A stretch of 64,000 nucleotides of DNA from Saussurea involucrata. Taxonomy: Eukaryota > Streptophyta > Magnoliopsida > Asterales > Asteraceae. Positions 1 through 12,032 of the stretch are shown piece by piece. Every line of letters begins with the position of its first letter. Position 1 is the stretch's first letter. The stretch lies in NCBI GenBank assembly GCA_033807775.1, contig CM066317.1, positions 11,429,870 through 11,493,869 on the forward strand, in the 5' to 3' direction. The notes under the pieces are model-generated. The model did not search any database and was not told the DNA's origin. It saw nothing but the letters and a program-made list of their open reading frames with translations. The position numbers were made by a program, and so were the translations under genes.

Positions 1-3000
1 AACCTGGAACTGACGGGACTCATGAAAGCCCGCCAGGACAACCTTAAGTAAGTGGATTAAAATGTGTGGAAATAGAATGTAAGATGTTTGATCAAGACGG
101 GTATAGTCTGAAATGGTTGAGTAAGTGAGCTTTGAAAGGCATATATAACAAGTGTTAGAATGTTGAGGGGGTAACCATTGGTTGAAAATAGGGCGTCAAT
201 GATAAGTTGCGTGAGTTAAACGATAGACCTTGTTTGAGCAAATAGCCTTCAATTGCAAGTAGAGTTTTATGCATGGTGTCTTCGAGTGTGTGTTACATGG
301 GTTTTTGTGATTTCAAAACAAATGCATAAATAACAATTTAGTCGATGATGAGTCAGTAGGTATACGTGGGTATTATAAGAAAGAGGTAAGACCATTTACG
401 TCGCGCAGTCAAATTTTGAGCTTAGTAATTTGCAAAATACATTATACTTTACAAGAAAAGTTAAATATAGATGAGTGTGAGAACCGACTAGCTTACTTTG
501 TGTCGGTAATTTCTTGTAACTTTTGTCGTATGAAAAGATTTTCATTAAATATACTACGGTCATAACAATATCGTTTTGGTTGAAAAAGATTAAGTTTTGC
601 GGAAAGTAGTATGCAAATGATTCTCGTGATCGTTGTGCAGTACATTAAAGTTATAAGAATCTTGGGGTCATGTGTACCCAAGTTGCTCCAAGTGTTGTTC
701 TTTAAAAGGAGGAAATGTGCGAAATAATACATTTAATACATTGTTATGTATGAAGGTTATGAACGAATTAAGTCGTAAAATATTGCTTTAAGCTAAGAAA
801 GAACTCTGAGAATGGAGAGGTGTTGGATAAACCATGGGAGAATGTTTGTAAGTTTTGGTAATGGTGTTTAGGAGGAAGGTGAACAATGGGAGAGTTGAAA
901 GTGGACTTTAGCGTCGGTTGTAAGAAGGTCTATACCCTTGTTTGGTAACTAGAAATACAGTTGGCAAGGGACAGTAGTGTCCGGAGGAAGGATTAGTAGA
1001 AATCAAGGTGATGGAATTAGCAAAATTGCTATGAGTAGTATGGTGAGACAGTAAGGAAATACTCTCGACGTTAAATAAGAATTTATGGTGATCTTGTGAT
1101 ATTAATATTGCACGAATAAGTTTGAAATGAAGACGATGAGATGTAAATTGTAATATGTATTGTCGAAAGGATTAAGTTCAGTCCTTATTAATGAATAGAT
1201 TAAAGAAGTATTGATAGGTCGACTATTGACATTGAAGTCGGCAGTTGTGTAAGATGTATGAGGCCTTTTGCCTGTCACAGGGTGCGGTCTAGGTGTGTCC
1301 CGCGTATGCTTGTGCGGGCAGAACTAAATTATGAGCGGTACCGGCATGCTGTTATGCAGAGGGTATGCGCAAAGCGAATATTATCGTGTACGGTGGACTG
1401 AGAATGTTGTAGAATGCGGACAATACATATCTTGTGAAACACCATATGTGGGGATTTGAGTGATTGGCGAATAAATCACGAGTGGAAAAAGTTTTGGTTA
1501 AATTATTACATAAGTGGAAGTTAGGTGGTCGAAATACGCTTTTAGAAGTTTATTGTAGTTGTACAATAATTATGGTGTGTTATATGTTTAATCACATTTT
1601 AATAAGTGTCAGTTTAACTTTTGGTCTTATGTGCGAGGACAGTTTGATGGTCTTGTAATTTTAGTACTTTTGGGACTAGTGATCTATGGCAAAATAATAA
1701 TATGTATATTTATATTGTGGAGTATATAGAGTTGTATATACGTGTATATATGGATACATATATGAAATGACTTCATTGGGAAAGTAGCAATAAAGAGGTC
1801 GTGAGATTAGCAGGTCTCGAGGCGTGTGTTGCATGATGTGGGATTAGATGTATTTTAAATTTCATGAGTTGATAATTGATAAATGATCAATAGACCCTTT
1901 GAGCGGATGGCTTGGTTTTAGATTCGGTTGAGTCTTAGGGGTATTCGTCGATTTAAATTAACTTGACATAGGCTTGAGGGTTGGAATTACATGAATTGTA
2001 TTATAATTAAAGTTTACATAATATGAATACATTGAGTTTTCTGTTGAGATCATGTATGAATGTTAAGTCAGAATCGGAAGACTAAAAGTTGAAGGATCAC
2101 CTTGTGGAGGGGTGTTAGCAAAGTGAAAGACTATTGTAGTAGATGAACATTCTACTTATGGTGTAAATGGTTTATATAGAATGAAGAATTAGGCACGAAT
2201 ATGGTAAGGGTATGGACTATGTCGACTCGTGATGGAGTGTGCACAGTATATAAAATGGTTTGGAATCACAAAGAAGTAGTATGAAGCAGGTAAGTTTAAG
2301 TTAATTAGAAACTCGTGAGTAGTAAACCAAACTAAGTTGGGGAGGAATAAAGTAATGAAATAGATTCGGTTAATTGTGCGGGAGAGCATGAAGGTAAATT
2401 TGATTTGTGTATGAATGACCAAGAGGTATCTGATCTGCTGTGAGATGTTATGAGTGGAGAATGTACAAACGAGTAGTAGCATTAATTATCAAGATAAATG
2501 TGCCAGCAGTAATAAGAAGTTATAAAGAGGGAACATTAGATGAAAGTCTTTTCGGGGATTCCAGATGAATGGTGCTAGTTGTCAATAAGCTGTTGGAATA
2601 TGTGATTGTAAGATGATGTAGTGATTTGGCTATTATTGGAATAGAATGCCGAGTGGTAGTATGAGTTTATCCAAAGTGAATTTGGTTGTGTGAGTCGCTA
2701 AACAAGTTTATGATTTTGAATCATAGGAAGTTTAATAAAGATGAGAAAGTGTTATCGGTATGTGGAAAAGTGGGGGAAAGAGACAAATATTGATTGGAGG
2801 GTAGTACTCCATGCTAACGTAGGAAGTAATGATAGAAAGGTCGGACATAAGAATGTAGTTATACTACAGGTTCAATGGAATTATCACCTTTGATAGATAA
2901 AATTTTAGTGCTTGGTTGCATTGTGGTCACGTAGTGCGATATTGGTGTGAGGAAGTGGTAGTACTTTATACTGGAGAAATGTATGGGTCATAGATGTAGT

Positions 3001-3926
3001 GATGGGTGCTGTAGATATGGAAGTATTCAAAAGTGGTGTGTATGCTCAATTTAAAGTGAGTATAGACTTTCAAGCAGTATATGGTAATGTTATTTTGAGA
3101 TCTGGAGATTGAGATGTGGATGACGACGGTATTAAAGACCAAGCAATAGTCGGATAAAGGTTTAATGATAAACGGTTACTTTAAGGAGGCTTACAAATCT
3201 AAGTTGGGGAGCGGATAATGGGGAAATAAGTAAGGTTCATGAAATATGAAAGATTAATCCTTGTTCCTTCTAGATTTTTATTTGTGAATGGAATTCATGT
3301 GTGGGTTTGGTTAGAGTGCAACGGTTGGTGATAATTAGGTGTCAACTTTTGGGCTTAAGATCAAACGCCTTTAGTGTAATCGGGGAATTGTAGCCGATTT
3401 TAAAAAGAATGATGGTGATGGTTGTAGTAGCCTTAAGATACTCATTTGTGATGAGTGGTTTTAGTGAACTAATCTTTGTGTATGATTAGTGAACCTGTCC
3501 GTTTGATGGTTAATCATTGAGATGGATTTTGGAGTCTATTAGAGCTCTTTGAATGAAAATGGCCGTTAACGATAGGGGCAATTGAAATTAGAGATTCGGT
3601 TGGTCTCAGTATAAATTGAGCCTTAAATTGATTTAGAGTTTGAAACTGAATTCAAGATGTATAGAACATTTTAAGGTTGGGAGATGACTGAAGTCGTATG
3701 GTTGGGAGTTTCTCTATGATGGAACGTTTATTTGTACATGAGTACAACGTATGTGTAGGGGCTTTGTTAATAAACAATTGTTCGAAGAATTGTCTTTATA
3801 GACCGTGTTAATAGAACTTAGATTCCTGTTAGGAATTGTTGAATTTTGGTCGACAGTGAGTCGGTTGACTTTGGGTTGTAAAGGATATAGATTTCGGGGA
3901 CGAAATCGTTTTAAGGTTGGGAGAAT
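1..3926 (+). pseudogene. Decayed internal region of family A, copy 1 (5' cut by window)
   Basis: This stretch is colinear with 6228-10153; the missing first 422 bp correspond to 5806-6227. There is no ORF longer than about 100 codons on either strand, and the short ORFs recur in the second copy only because the DNA is duplicated. The sense strand is G-rich and C-poor. Blocks at about 230-330 and 655-710 match the same places in elements B and C, showing common descent from an ancestral gypsy internal region. The last codons before the LTR (3890-3926) read Asp-Phe-Gly-Asp-Glu-Ile-Val, like the C-terminal end of the D polyprotein. Confidence 0.8.
1262..2066 (+). other. Family-A-specific ~805-bp segment inside the internal region
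   Basis: In elements B (around 23780) and C (around 32760, minus) the sequences flanking this block are directly adjacent: a GTCGG...GTGTAAG..ATGAG side joins a GAAGACT...AAAGTTGAAGG side. In family A about 805 bp lies between them, again at 7489-8293 in copy 2. Its first 130 bp are relatively GC-rich with short inverted motifs (GTGCGG, CCCGCG, GTGCGGGC); the rest is AT-rich. No ORF, TIR or target duplication is evident. It may be an insertion in A or a deletion in the B/C ancestor. Confidence 0.6.
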
Positions 3927-4248
3927 TGTAACACCCGGAAAATCCTCGTAAGTAATAATAGTCCTAATATTTCTTTATATTTTGACTTCTTAGATTATAA
4001 GTGATTTCCTAAGTAAGTCCCGTAATTGTCACTTATTAATTGAGAACTCCCGATAGAAATCAGGAAGTTTATTTCCTTAAGGAAAGAATTGAAAAATGGA
4101 TAATAAAGTTAAATATTAGATTTTATGGATTAGTTGGATGGGTAATTTGAATACGAGTCCAACGGTTCTTTCCGGAGCAAAAACGGAGTTCTAACGAAGA
4201 AGTTACGGCTAAATCAGTGGAAGATGAGAAGTGTAGCAAACAGAACCC

Positions 4249-4296
4249 GGCGCCAATGGCTTGGCGCCGATGAATCGGCGCGGGTGATCGGCGCCG
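4249..4296 (+). promoter_or_regulatory. GGCGCC palindrome cluster upstream of LTR TATA box
   Basis: Three copies of the palindrome GGCGCC (4249, 4263, 4290) and one GGCGCG (4277) occur in 48 bp of an otherwise AT-rich LTR. They lie 60-105 bp upstream of the TTTATA box at 4355. The copy at 10476-10523 is the same. It could be a protein-binding or methylation-sensitive U3 promoter element; this is inferred from position only. Confidence 0.4.
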
Positions 4297-4354
4297 AATT
4301 CCTGACGTGCCAAAAGGGGGTTAAACCCACCTCTTTACCCTTAGTCATAAACCC

Positions 4355-4361
4355 TTTATAC
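4355..4361 (+). promoter_or_regulatory. Putative TATA box of LTR A
   Basis: TTTATAC lies about 75 bp upstream of the strong splice donor CCTAAG|GTAAGT (4433). This spacing matches the TATA-to-donor layout of LTRs B and C. The same box is at 10582-10588. Confidence 0.5.
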
Positions 4362-5805
4362 TTAGAACTCTCAAAAACGAATTTCACTACTGCTCTTGCT
4401 CTCTCTCAGACGATTTCTTCATTCAACCTAAGGTAAGTTCAAATCTATTAAACTAAATCCAATCCAAGTAATTGTTATTTGAATCTTAACAATCAAACTT
4501 CAATTAGGGCTTGCATCATTCATCTTCTTGTTGGAGAAATTAAGTTCAAGACTTCAAGTTTAGGGTTATTTCAATTGAAGATTAAAGGTGAGTAACTTGT
4601 ATCTAATTGATTGTATTATACTTACTACCATACTTTATCTTGATTTTTGGTATTGATAGTGAGAAATCTTGATTAATAAGCTCTTAATGGTTAAGAGGGA
4701 AACAAGAAAAGTTCAAGTAAGTTATGGTGGATTTATTGTGTTTTATTACTTAGAATGCCATGGTAAATGTTAGTGTTAAAAGTTTGGGTTTGATTATACT
4801 TCATTGGTATGTGATTTTGATGATGGCTTAATATACGTCTTAATGAAGTAATGATGGCTTAATGGTCAAAATGGATTAATTGTGGTTATTATTTAGTATG
4901 CCATGATAAATGTTGATGTTAAGAGTTTGGTTTGATTATATATCAATGGTATGTGAAATTGAGATGATGGCCTAATAGATGTCTTAATGATGAACTGATG
5001 GGTTAATGGTCCTAATGGACTTATTCTTGAATTGTAAACATGGTGGTTTATTACTGAATTCTTATGGAATGTGAATTAATACATGTGGATGTATGTGAAC
5101 TACATGGAAGTAGTATGGATTATGATAAATGGTTGGACCATTGCTAAAGTGCTTAATATGCTTGAATCTTATTTGGAGTAACATATTTGGTATTCACTTA
5201 ATTGGAGGAGCACCTAGTAGGCATTGGAAGATATAATCATACATACCGTGGGGTAAGTGTAATTCGTTCATACCTTCGGATACCGTGGGGTTTTCCGTTG
5301 TGTTATGCCTTGTGACAATGCCGTGGGGTATCGATCAAGGTATATCTTCGATTATGATGTAACTGGGTAGCGATATGGACCTTCTCCATGGAATCCAATT
5401 TGTGAATGTATCGAATTGTTCTTCCTACATGTTATGATTATAATCTATGTATTATGTGTAAACCTCACTTAGGCTTTAAAAGCCTAACACTTGCTATGTG
5501 TTTTATGTGTTACAGATATTAGTGGTTCCGGACACAAGAAGGTCTAGAACGGGGTTGTGAGCATGGGATCATTGTTGGAGAGTTAAAGATTGGAAGATTG
5601 ATAATAGAACTTTCCGACGTCCTTTTGATATTTGATTTACTATAGTAGTGATCAAATAAGCTAGTGGTCCATTAGTAGTTATATTTAACTAGATCTTTGT
5701 AGTAATGGTTATGTAATGGTATTTATGAATACTTTTTCTTTAGCAATGAGTACCACTCTTCCGTTTTATGGAAGTTTTTGTTAACCCCTGTTTTGGGGTG
5801 TTACA

Positions 5806-8800
5806 AGTTGGTATCAGAGCTTTAGTTTAAGTGAACTAAGTATGATGAGGAAATACTTAGACTTAAGCTGAGATGAATTAAGTTATGAATTGTGAGAGTG
5901 GGTAGAAGTATTAAGACGGGATGGCCTTAGGGTCGACAGAAATACGTGAAATTAGTACGGTAACGACGGTAATGAGGATTCTCATGTATGATACATTCAT
6001 AATCGCAATTAGCTACTGTTATTATGAATATATTGTTACATAAGTATACTTGTTTCTAAATTGTTCCAGTGACTAATGATCGGTAAAGTACGTTTCGTGT
6101 GTTTATATTTATATAACCATTTTTCAGGGTTAACTTTTGTTCGATAGCGTAGTGATGGTAAAAACACTACCAAGGTCTTTCAATTCTTTGGAGGACAGAT
6201 TGGTAAATGATTGAGGATTGGAAGGACAACCTGGAACTGACGGGACTCATGAAAGCCCGCCAGGACAACCTTAAGTAAGTGGATTAAAATGTGTGGAAAT
6301 AGAATGTAAGATGTTTGATCAAGACGGGTATAGTCTGAAATGGTTGAGTAAGTGAGCTTTGAAAGGCATATATAACAAGTGTTAGAATGTTGAGGGGGTA
6401 ACCATTGGTTGAAAATAGGGCGTCAATGATAAGTTGCGTGAGTTAAACGATAGACCTTGTTTGAGCAAATAGCCTTCAATTGCAAGTAGAGTTTTATGCA
6501 TGGTGTCTTCGAGTGTGTGTTACATGGGTTTTTGTGATTTCAAAACAAATGCATAAATAACAATTTAGTCGATGATGAGTCAGTAGGTATACGTGGGTAT
6601 TATAAGAAAGAGGTAAGACCATTTACGTCGCGCAGTCAAATTTTGAGCTTAGTAATTTGCAAAATACATTATACTTTACAAGAAAAGTTAAATATAGATG
6701 AGTGTGAGAACCGACTAGCTTACTTTGTGTCGGTAATTTCTTGTAACTTTTGTCGTATGAAAAGATTTTCATTAAATATACTACGGTCATAACAATATCG
6801 TTTTGGTTGAAAAAGATTAAGTTTTGCGGAAAGTAGTATGCAAATGATTCTCGTGATCGTTGTGCAGTACATTAAAGTTATAAGAATCTTGGGGTCATGT
6901 GTACCCAAGTTGCTCCAAGTGTTGTTCTTTAAAAGGAGGAAATGTGCGAAATAATACATTTAATACATTGTTATGTATGAAGGTTATGAACGAATTAAGT
7001 CGTAAAATATTGCTTTAAGCTAAGAAAGAACTCTGAGAATGGAGAGGTGTTGGATAAACCATGGGAGAATGTTTGTAAGTTTTGGTAATGGTGTTTAGGA
7101 GGAAGGTGAACAATGGGAGAGTTGAAAGTGGACTTTAGCGTCGGTTGTAAGAAGGTCTATACCCTTGTTTGGTAACTAGAAATACAGTTGGCAAGGGACA
7201 GTAGTGTCCGGAGGAAGGATTAGTAGAAATCAAGGTGATGGAATTAGCAAAATTGCTATGAGTAGTATGGTGAGACAGTAAGGAAATACTCTCGACGTTA
7301 AATAAGAATTTATGGTGATCTTGTGATATTAATATTGCACGAATAAGTTTGAAATGAAGACGATGAGATGTAAATTGTAATATGTATTGTCGAAAGGATT
7401 AAGTTCAGTCCTTATTAATGAATAGATTAAAGAAGTATTGATAGGTCGACTATTGACATTGAAGTCGGCAGTTGTGTAAGATGTATGAGGCCTTTTGCCT
7501 GTCACAGGGTGCGGTCTGGGTGTGTCCCGCGTATGCTTGTGCGGGCAGAACTAAATTATGAGCGGTACCGGCATGCTGTTATGCAGAGGGTATGCGCAAA
7601 GCGAATATTATCGTGTACGGTGGACTGAGAATTTTGTAGAATGCGGACAATACATATCTTGTGAAACACCATATGTGGGGATTTGAGTGATTGGCGAATA
7701 AATCACGAGTGGAAAAGGTTTTGGTTAAATTATTACATAAGTGGAAGTTAGGTGGTCGAAATACGCTTTTAGAAGTTTATTGTAGTTGTACAATAATTAT
7801 GGTGTGTTATATGTTTAATCACATTTTAATAAGTGTCGGTTTAACTTTTGGTCTTATGTGCGAGGACAGTTTGATGGTCTTGTAATTTTAGTACTTTTGG
7901 GACTAGTGATCTATGGCAAAATAATAATATGTATATTTATATTGTGGAGTATATAGAGTTGTATATACGTGTACATATGGATACATATATGAAATGACTT
8001 CATTGGGAAAGTAGCAATAAAGAGGTCGTGAGATTAGCAGGTCTCGAGGCGTGTGTTGCATGATGTGGGATTAGATGTATTTTAAATTTCATGAGTTGAT
8101 AATTGATAAATGATCAATAGACCCTTTGAGCGGATGGCTTGGTTTTAGATTCGGTTGAGTCTTAGGGGTATTCGTCGATTTAAATTAACTTGACATAGGC
8201 TTGAGGGTTGGAATTACATGAATTGTATTATAATTAAAGTTTACATAATATGAATACATTGAGTTTTCTGTTGAGATCATGTATGAATGTTAAGTCAGAA
8301 TCGGAAGACTAAAAGTTGAAGGATCACCTTGTGGAGGGGTGTTAGCAAAGTGAAAGACTATTGTAGTAGATGAACATTCTACTTATGGTGTAAATGGTTT
8401 ATATAGAATGAAGAATTAGGCACGAATATGGTAAGGGTATGGACTATGTCGACTCGTGATGGAGTGTGCACAGTATATAAAATGGTTTGGAATCACAAAG
8501 AAGTAGTATGAAGCAGGTAAGTTTAAGTTAATTAGAAACTCGTGAGTAGTAAACCAAACTAAGTTGGGGAGGAATAAAGTAATGAAATAGATTCGGTTAA
8601 TTGTGCGGGAGAGCATGAAGGTAAATTTGATTTGTGTATGAATGACCAGGAGGTATCTGATCTGCTGTGAGATGTTATGAGTGGAGAATGTACAAACGAG
8701 TAGTAGCATTAATTATCAAGATAAATGTGCCAACAGTAATAAGAAGTTATAAAGAGGGAACATTAGATGAAAGTCTTTTCGGGGATTCCAGATGAATGGT

Positions 8801-10153
8801 GCTAGTTGTCAATAAGCTGTTGGAATATGTGATTGTAAGATGATGTAGTGATTTGGCTATTATTGGAATAGAATGCCGAGTGGTAGTATGAGTTTATCCA
8901 AAGTGAATTTGGTTGTGTGAGTCGCTAAACAAGTTTATGATTTTGAATCATAGGAAGTTTAATAAAGATGAGAAAGTGTTATCGGTATGTGGAAAAGTGG
9001 GGGAAAGAGACAAATATTGATTGGAGGGTAGTACTCCATGCTAACGTAGGAAGTAATGATAGAAAGGTCGGACATAAGAATGTAGTAATACTACAGGTTC
9101 AATGGAATTATCACCTTTGATAGATAAAATTTTAGTGCTTGGTTGCATTGTGGTCACGTAGTGCGATATTGGTGTGAGGAAGTGGTAGTACTTTATACTG
9201 GAGAAATGTATGGGTCATAGATGTAGTGATGGGTGCTGTAGATATGGAAGTATTCAAAAGTGGTGTGTATGCTCAATTTAAAGTGAGTATAGACTTTCAA
9301 GCAGTATATGTTAATGTTATTTTGAGATCTGGAGATTGAGATGTGGATGACGACGGTATTAAAGACCAAGCAATAGTCGGATAAAGGTTTAATGATAAAC
9401 GGTTACTTTAAGGAGGCTTACAAATCTAAGTTGGGGAGCGGATAATGGGGAAATAAGTAAGGTTCATGAAATATGAAAGATTAATCCTTGTTCCTTCTAG
9501 ATTTTTATTTGTGAATGGAATTCATGTGTGGGTTTGGTTAGAGTGCAACGGTTGGTGATAATTAGGTGTCAACTTTTGGGCTTAAGATCAAACGCCTTTA
9601 GTGTAATCGGGGAATTGTAGCCGATTTTAAAAAGAATGATGGTGATGGTTGTAGTAGCCTTAAGATACTCATTTGTGATGAGTGGTTTTAGTGAACTAAT
9701 CTTTGTGTATGATTAGTGAACCTGTCCGTTTGATGGTTAATCATTGAGATGGATTTTGGAGTCTATTAGAGCTCTTTGAATGAAAATGGCCGTTAACGAT
9801 AGGGGCAATTGAAATTAGAGATTCGGTTGGTCTCAGTATAAATTGAGCCTTAAATTGATTTAGAGTTTGAAACTGAATTCAAGATGTATAGAACATTTTA
9901 AGGTTGGGAGATGACTGAAGTCGTATGGTTGGGAGTTTCTCTATGATGGAACGTTTATTTGTACATGAGTACAACGTATGTGTAGGGGCTTTGTTAATAA
10001 ACAATTGTTCGAAGAATTGTCTTTATAGACCGTGTTAATAGAACTTAGATTCCTGTTAGGAATTGTTGAATTTTGGTCGACAGTGAGTCGGTTGACTTTG
10101 GGTTGTAAAGGATATAGATTTCGGGGACGAAATCGTTTTAAGGTTGGGAGAAT
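5806..10153 (+). pseudogene. Decayed internal region of family A, copy 2 (complete, 4348 bp)
   Basis: It runs from the PBS to the polypurine-type tract just before the LTR at 10154 (TTAAGGTTGGGAGAA). It is colinear with 1-3926, with scattered single-base differences (for example near 7514, 7635 and 8649). No ORF exceeds 97 codons. The terminal Asp-Phe-Gly-Asp-Glu coding end marks descent from a chromovirus-like pol, but no protease, RT or integrase motif can be read. Confidence 0.85.
5809..5820 (+). other. Primer binding site, initiator tRNA-Met type
   Basis: TGGTATCAGAGC begins three bases after the LTR 3' end. It is the canonical 12-nt complement of the plant initiator tRNA-Met 3' end used to prime minus-strand DNA synthesis. 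Its presence between two LTR copies shows that the second unit has its own priming site. Confidence 0.93.
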
Positions 10154-12032
10154 TGTAACACCCGGAAAATCCTCGTAAGTAATAATAGTCCTAATATTTC
10201 TTTATATTTTGACTTCTTAGATTATAAGTGATTTCCTAAGTAAGTCCCGTAATTGTCACTTATTAATTGAGAACTCCCGATAGAAATCAGTAAGTTTATT
10301 TCCTTAAGGAAAGAATTGAAAAATGGATAATAAAGTTAAATATTAGATTTTATGGATTAGTTGGATGGGTAATTTGAATACGAGTCCAACGGTTCTTTCC
10401 GGAGCAAAAACGGAGTTCTAACGAAGAAGTTACGGCTAAATCAGTGGAAGATGAGAAGTGTAGCAAACAGAACCCGGCGCCAATGGCTTGGCGCCGATGA
10501 ATCGGCGCGGGTGATCGGCGCCGAATTCCTGACGTGCCAAAAGGGGGTTAAACCCACCTCTTTACCCTTAGTCATCAACCCTTTATACTTAGAACTCTCA
10601 AAAACGAATTTCACTACTGCTCTTGCTCTCTCTCAGACGATTTCTTCATTCAACCTAAGGTAAGTTCAAATCTATTAAACTAAATCCAATCCAAGTAATT
10701 GTTATTTGAATCTTAACAATCAAACTTCAATTAGGGCTTGCATCATTCATCTTCTTGTTGGAGAAATTAAGTTCAAGACTTCAAGTTTAGGGTTATTTCA
10801 ATTGAAGATTAAAGGTGAGTAACTTGTATCTAATTGATTGTATTATACTTACTACCATACTTTATCTTGATTTTTGGTATTGATAGTGAGAAATCTTGAT
10901 TAATAAGCTCTTAATGGTTAAGAGGGAAACAAGAAAAGTTCAAGTAAGTTATGGTGGATTTATTGTGTTTTATTACTTAGAATGCCATGGTAAATGTTAG
11001 TGTTAAAAGTTTGGGTTTGATTATACTTCATTGGTATGTGATTTTGATGATGGCTTAATATACGTCTTAATGAAGTAATGATGGCTTAATGGTCAAAATG
11101 GATTAATTGTGGTTATTATTTAGTATGCCATGATAAATGTTGATGTTAAGAGTTTGGTTTGATTATATATCAATGGTATGTGAAATTGAGATGATGGCCT
11201 AATAGATGTCTTAATGATGAACTGGTGGCTTAATGGTCCTAATGGACTTATTCTTGAATTGTAAACATGGTGGTTTATTACTGAATTCTTATGGAATGTG
11301 AATTAATACATGTGGATGTATGTGAACTACATGGAAGTAATATGGATTATGATAAATGGTTGGACCATTGCTAAAGTGTTTAATATGCTTGAATCTTATT
11401 TGGAGTAACATATTTGGTATTCACTTAATTGGAGGAGCACCTTGTAGGCATTGGAAGATATAATCATACATACCGTGGGGTAAGTGTAATTCGTTCATAC
11501 CTTCGGATACCGTGGGGTTTTCCGTTGTGTTATGCCTTGTGACAATGCCGTGGGGTATCGATCAAGGTATATCTTCGATTATGATGTAACTGGGTAGCGA
11601 TATGGACCTTCTCCATGGAATCCAATTTGTGAATGTATCGAATTGTTCTTCCTACATGTTATGATTATAATCTATGTATTATGTGTAAACCTCACTTAGG
11701 CTTTAAAAGCCTAACACTTGCTATGTGTTTTATGTGTTACAGATATTAGTGGTTCCGGACACAAGAAGGTCTAGAACGGGGTTGTGAGCATGGGATCATT
11801 GTTGGAGAGTTAAAGATTGGAAGATTGATAATAGAACTTTCCGACGTCCTTTTGATATTTGATTTACTATAGTAGTGATCAAATAAGCTAGTGGTCCATT
11901 AGTAGTTATATTTAACTAGATCTTTGTAGTAATGGTTATGTAATGGTATTTATGAATACTTTTTCTTTAGCAATGAGTACCACTCTTCCGTTTTATGGAA
12001 GTTTTTGTTAACCCCTGTTTTGGGGTGTTACA
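10154..12032 (+). repeat. LTR of family A (right terminal LTR)
   Basis: It has the same length (1879 bp) and nearly the same sequence as 3927-5805. It ends GTGTTACA at 12032, where sequence unrelated to the element begins. The adjacent 5 bp are GAGGT; the matching left target duplication would lie outside the window. The putative donor is at 10660 and the acceptor at 11742. Confidence 0.93.

Larger units (their letters stand above)
3927..5805 (+). repeat. LTR of family A (middle LTR of the array), 1879 bp
   Basis: It starts TGTAACACCC and ends GGGGTGTTACA. It is identical in length to the LTR at 10154-12032, and I noticed only seven substitutions between them (for example near 4073, 4346, 5112, 5158 and 5214). 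A TTTATA box at 4355-4360 is followed by CCTAAG|GTAAGT at 4433. A TGTTACAG acceptor ends at 5515, giving a putative 1083-bp leader intron. A 19-bp palindrome at 5469-5487 precedes the acceptor. GGCGCC palindromes occur at 4249-4295, upstream of the TATA box. Confidence 0.93.
1..12032 (+). mobile_element. Tandem Ty3/gypsy LTR-retrotransposon array, family A
   Basis: The sequence repeats itself with an exact 6227-bp offset: position 1 equals 6228, and 3927 equals 10154. The order is partial internal (1-3926), LTR (3927-5805), complete internal (5806-10153), LTR (10154-12032), so a third LTR should lie just left of the window. This is an LTR-int-LTR-int-LTR array, as produced by unequal recombination between LTRs or by tandem integration. 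The LTRs have TGTAAC...GTTACA ends, followed by an initiator tRNA-Met primer site. The 3' end of the internal region keeps a gypsy-style Asp-Phe-Gly-Asp-Glu coding end. No long ORF survives, so the array is non-autonomous. The two units differ by only scattered substitutions, implying recent duplication. Confidence 0.93.

Noticed and set aside
493..2482. Short ORFs of 64-97 codons repeated exactly 6227 bp later
   Set aside because: They recur only because the element unit is duplicated. They lie on both strands of decayed non-coding sequence, with no motifs and no independent conservation as protein.
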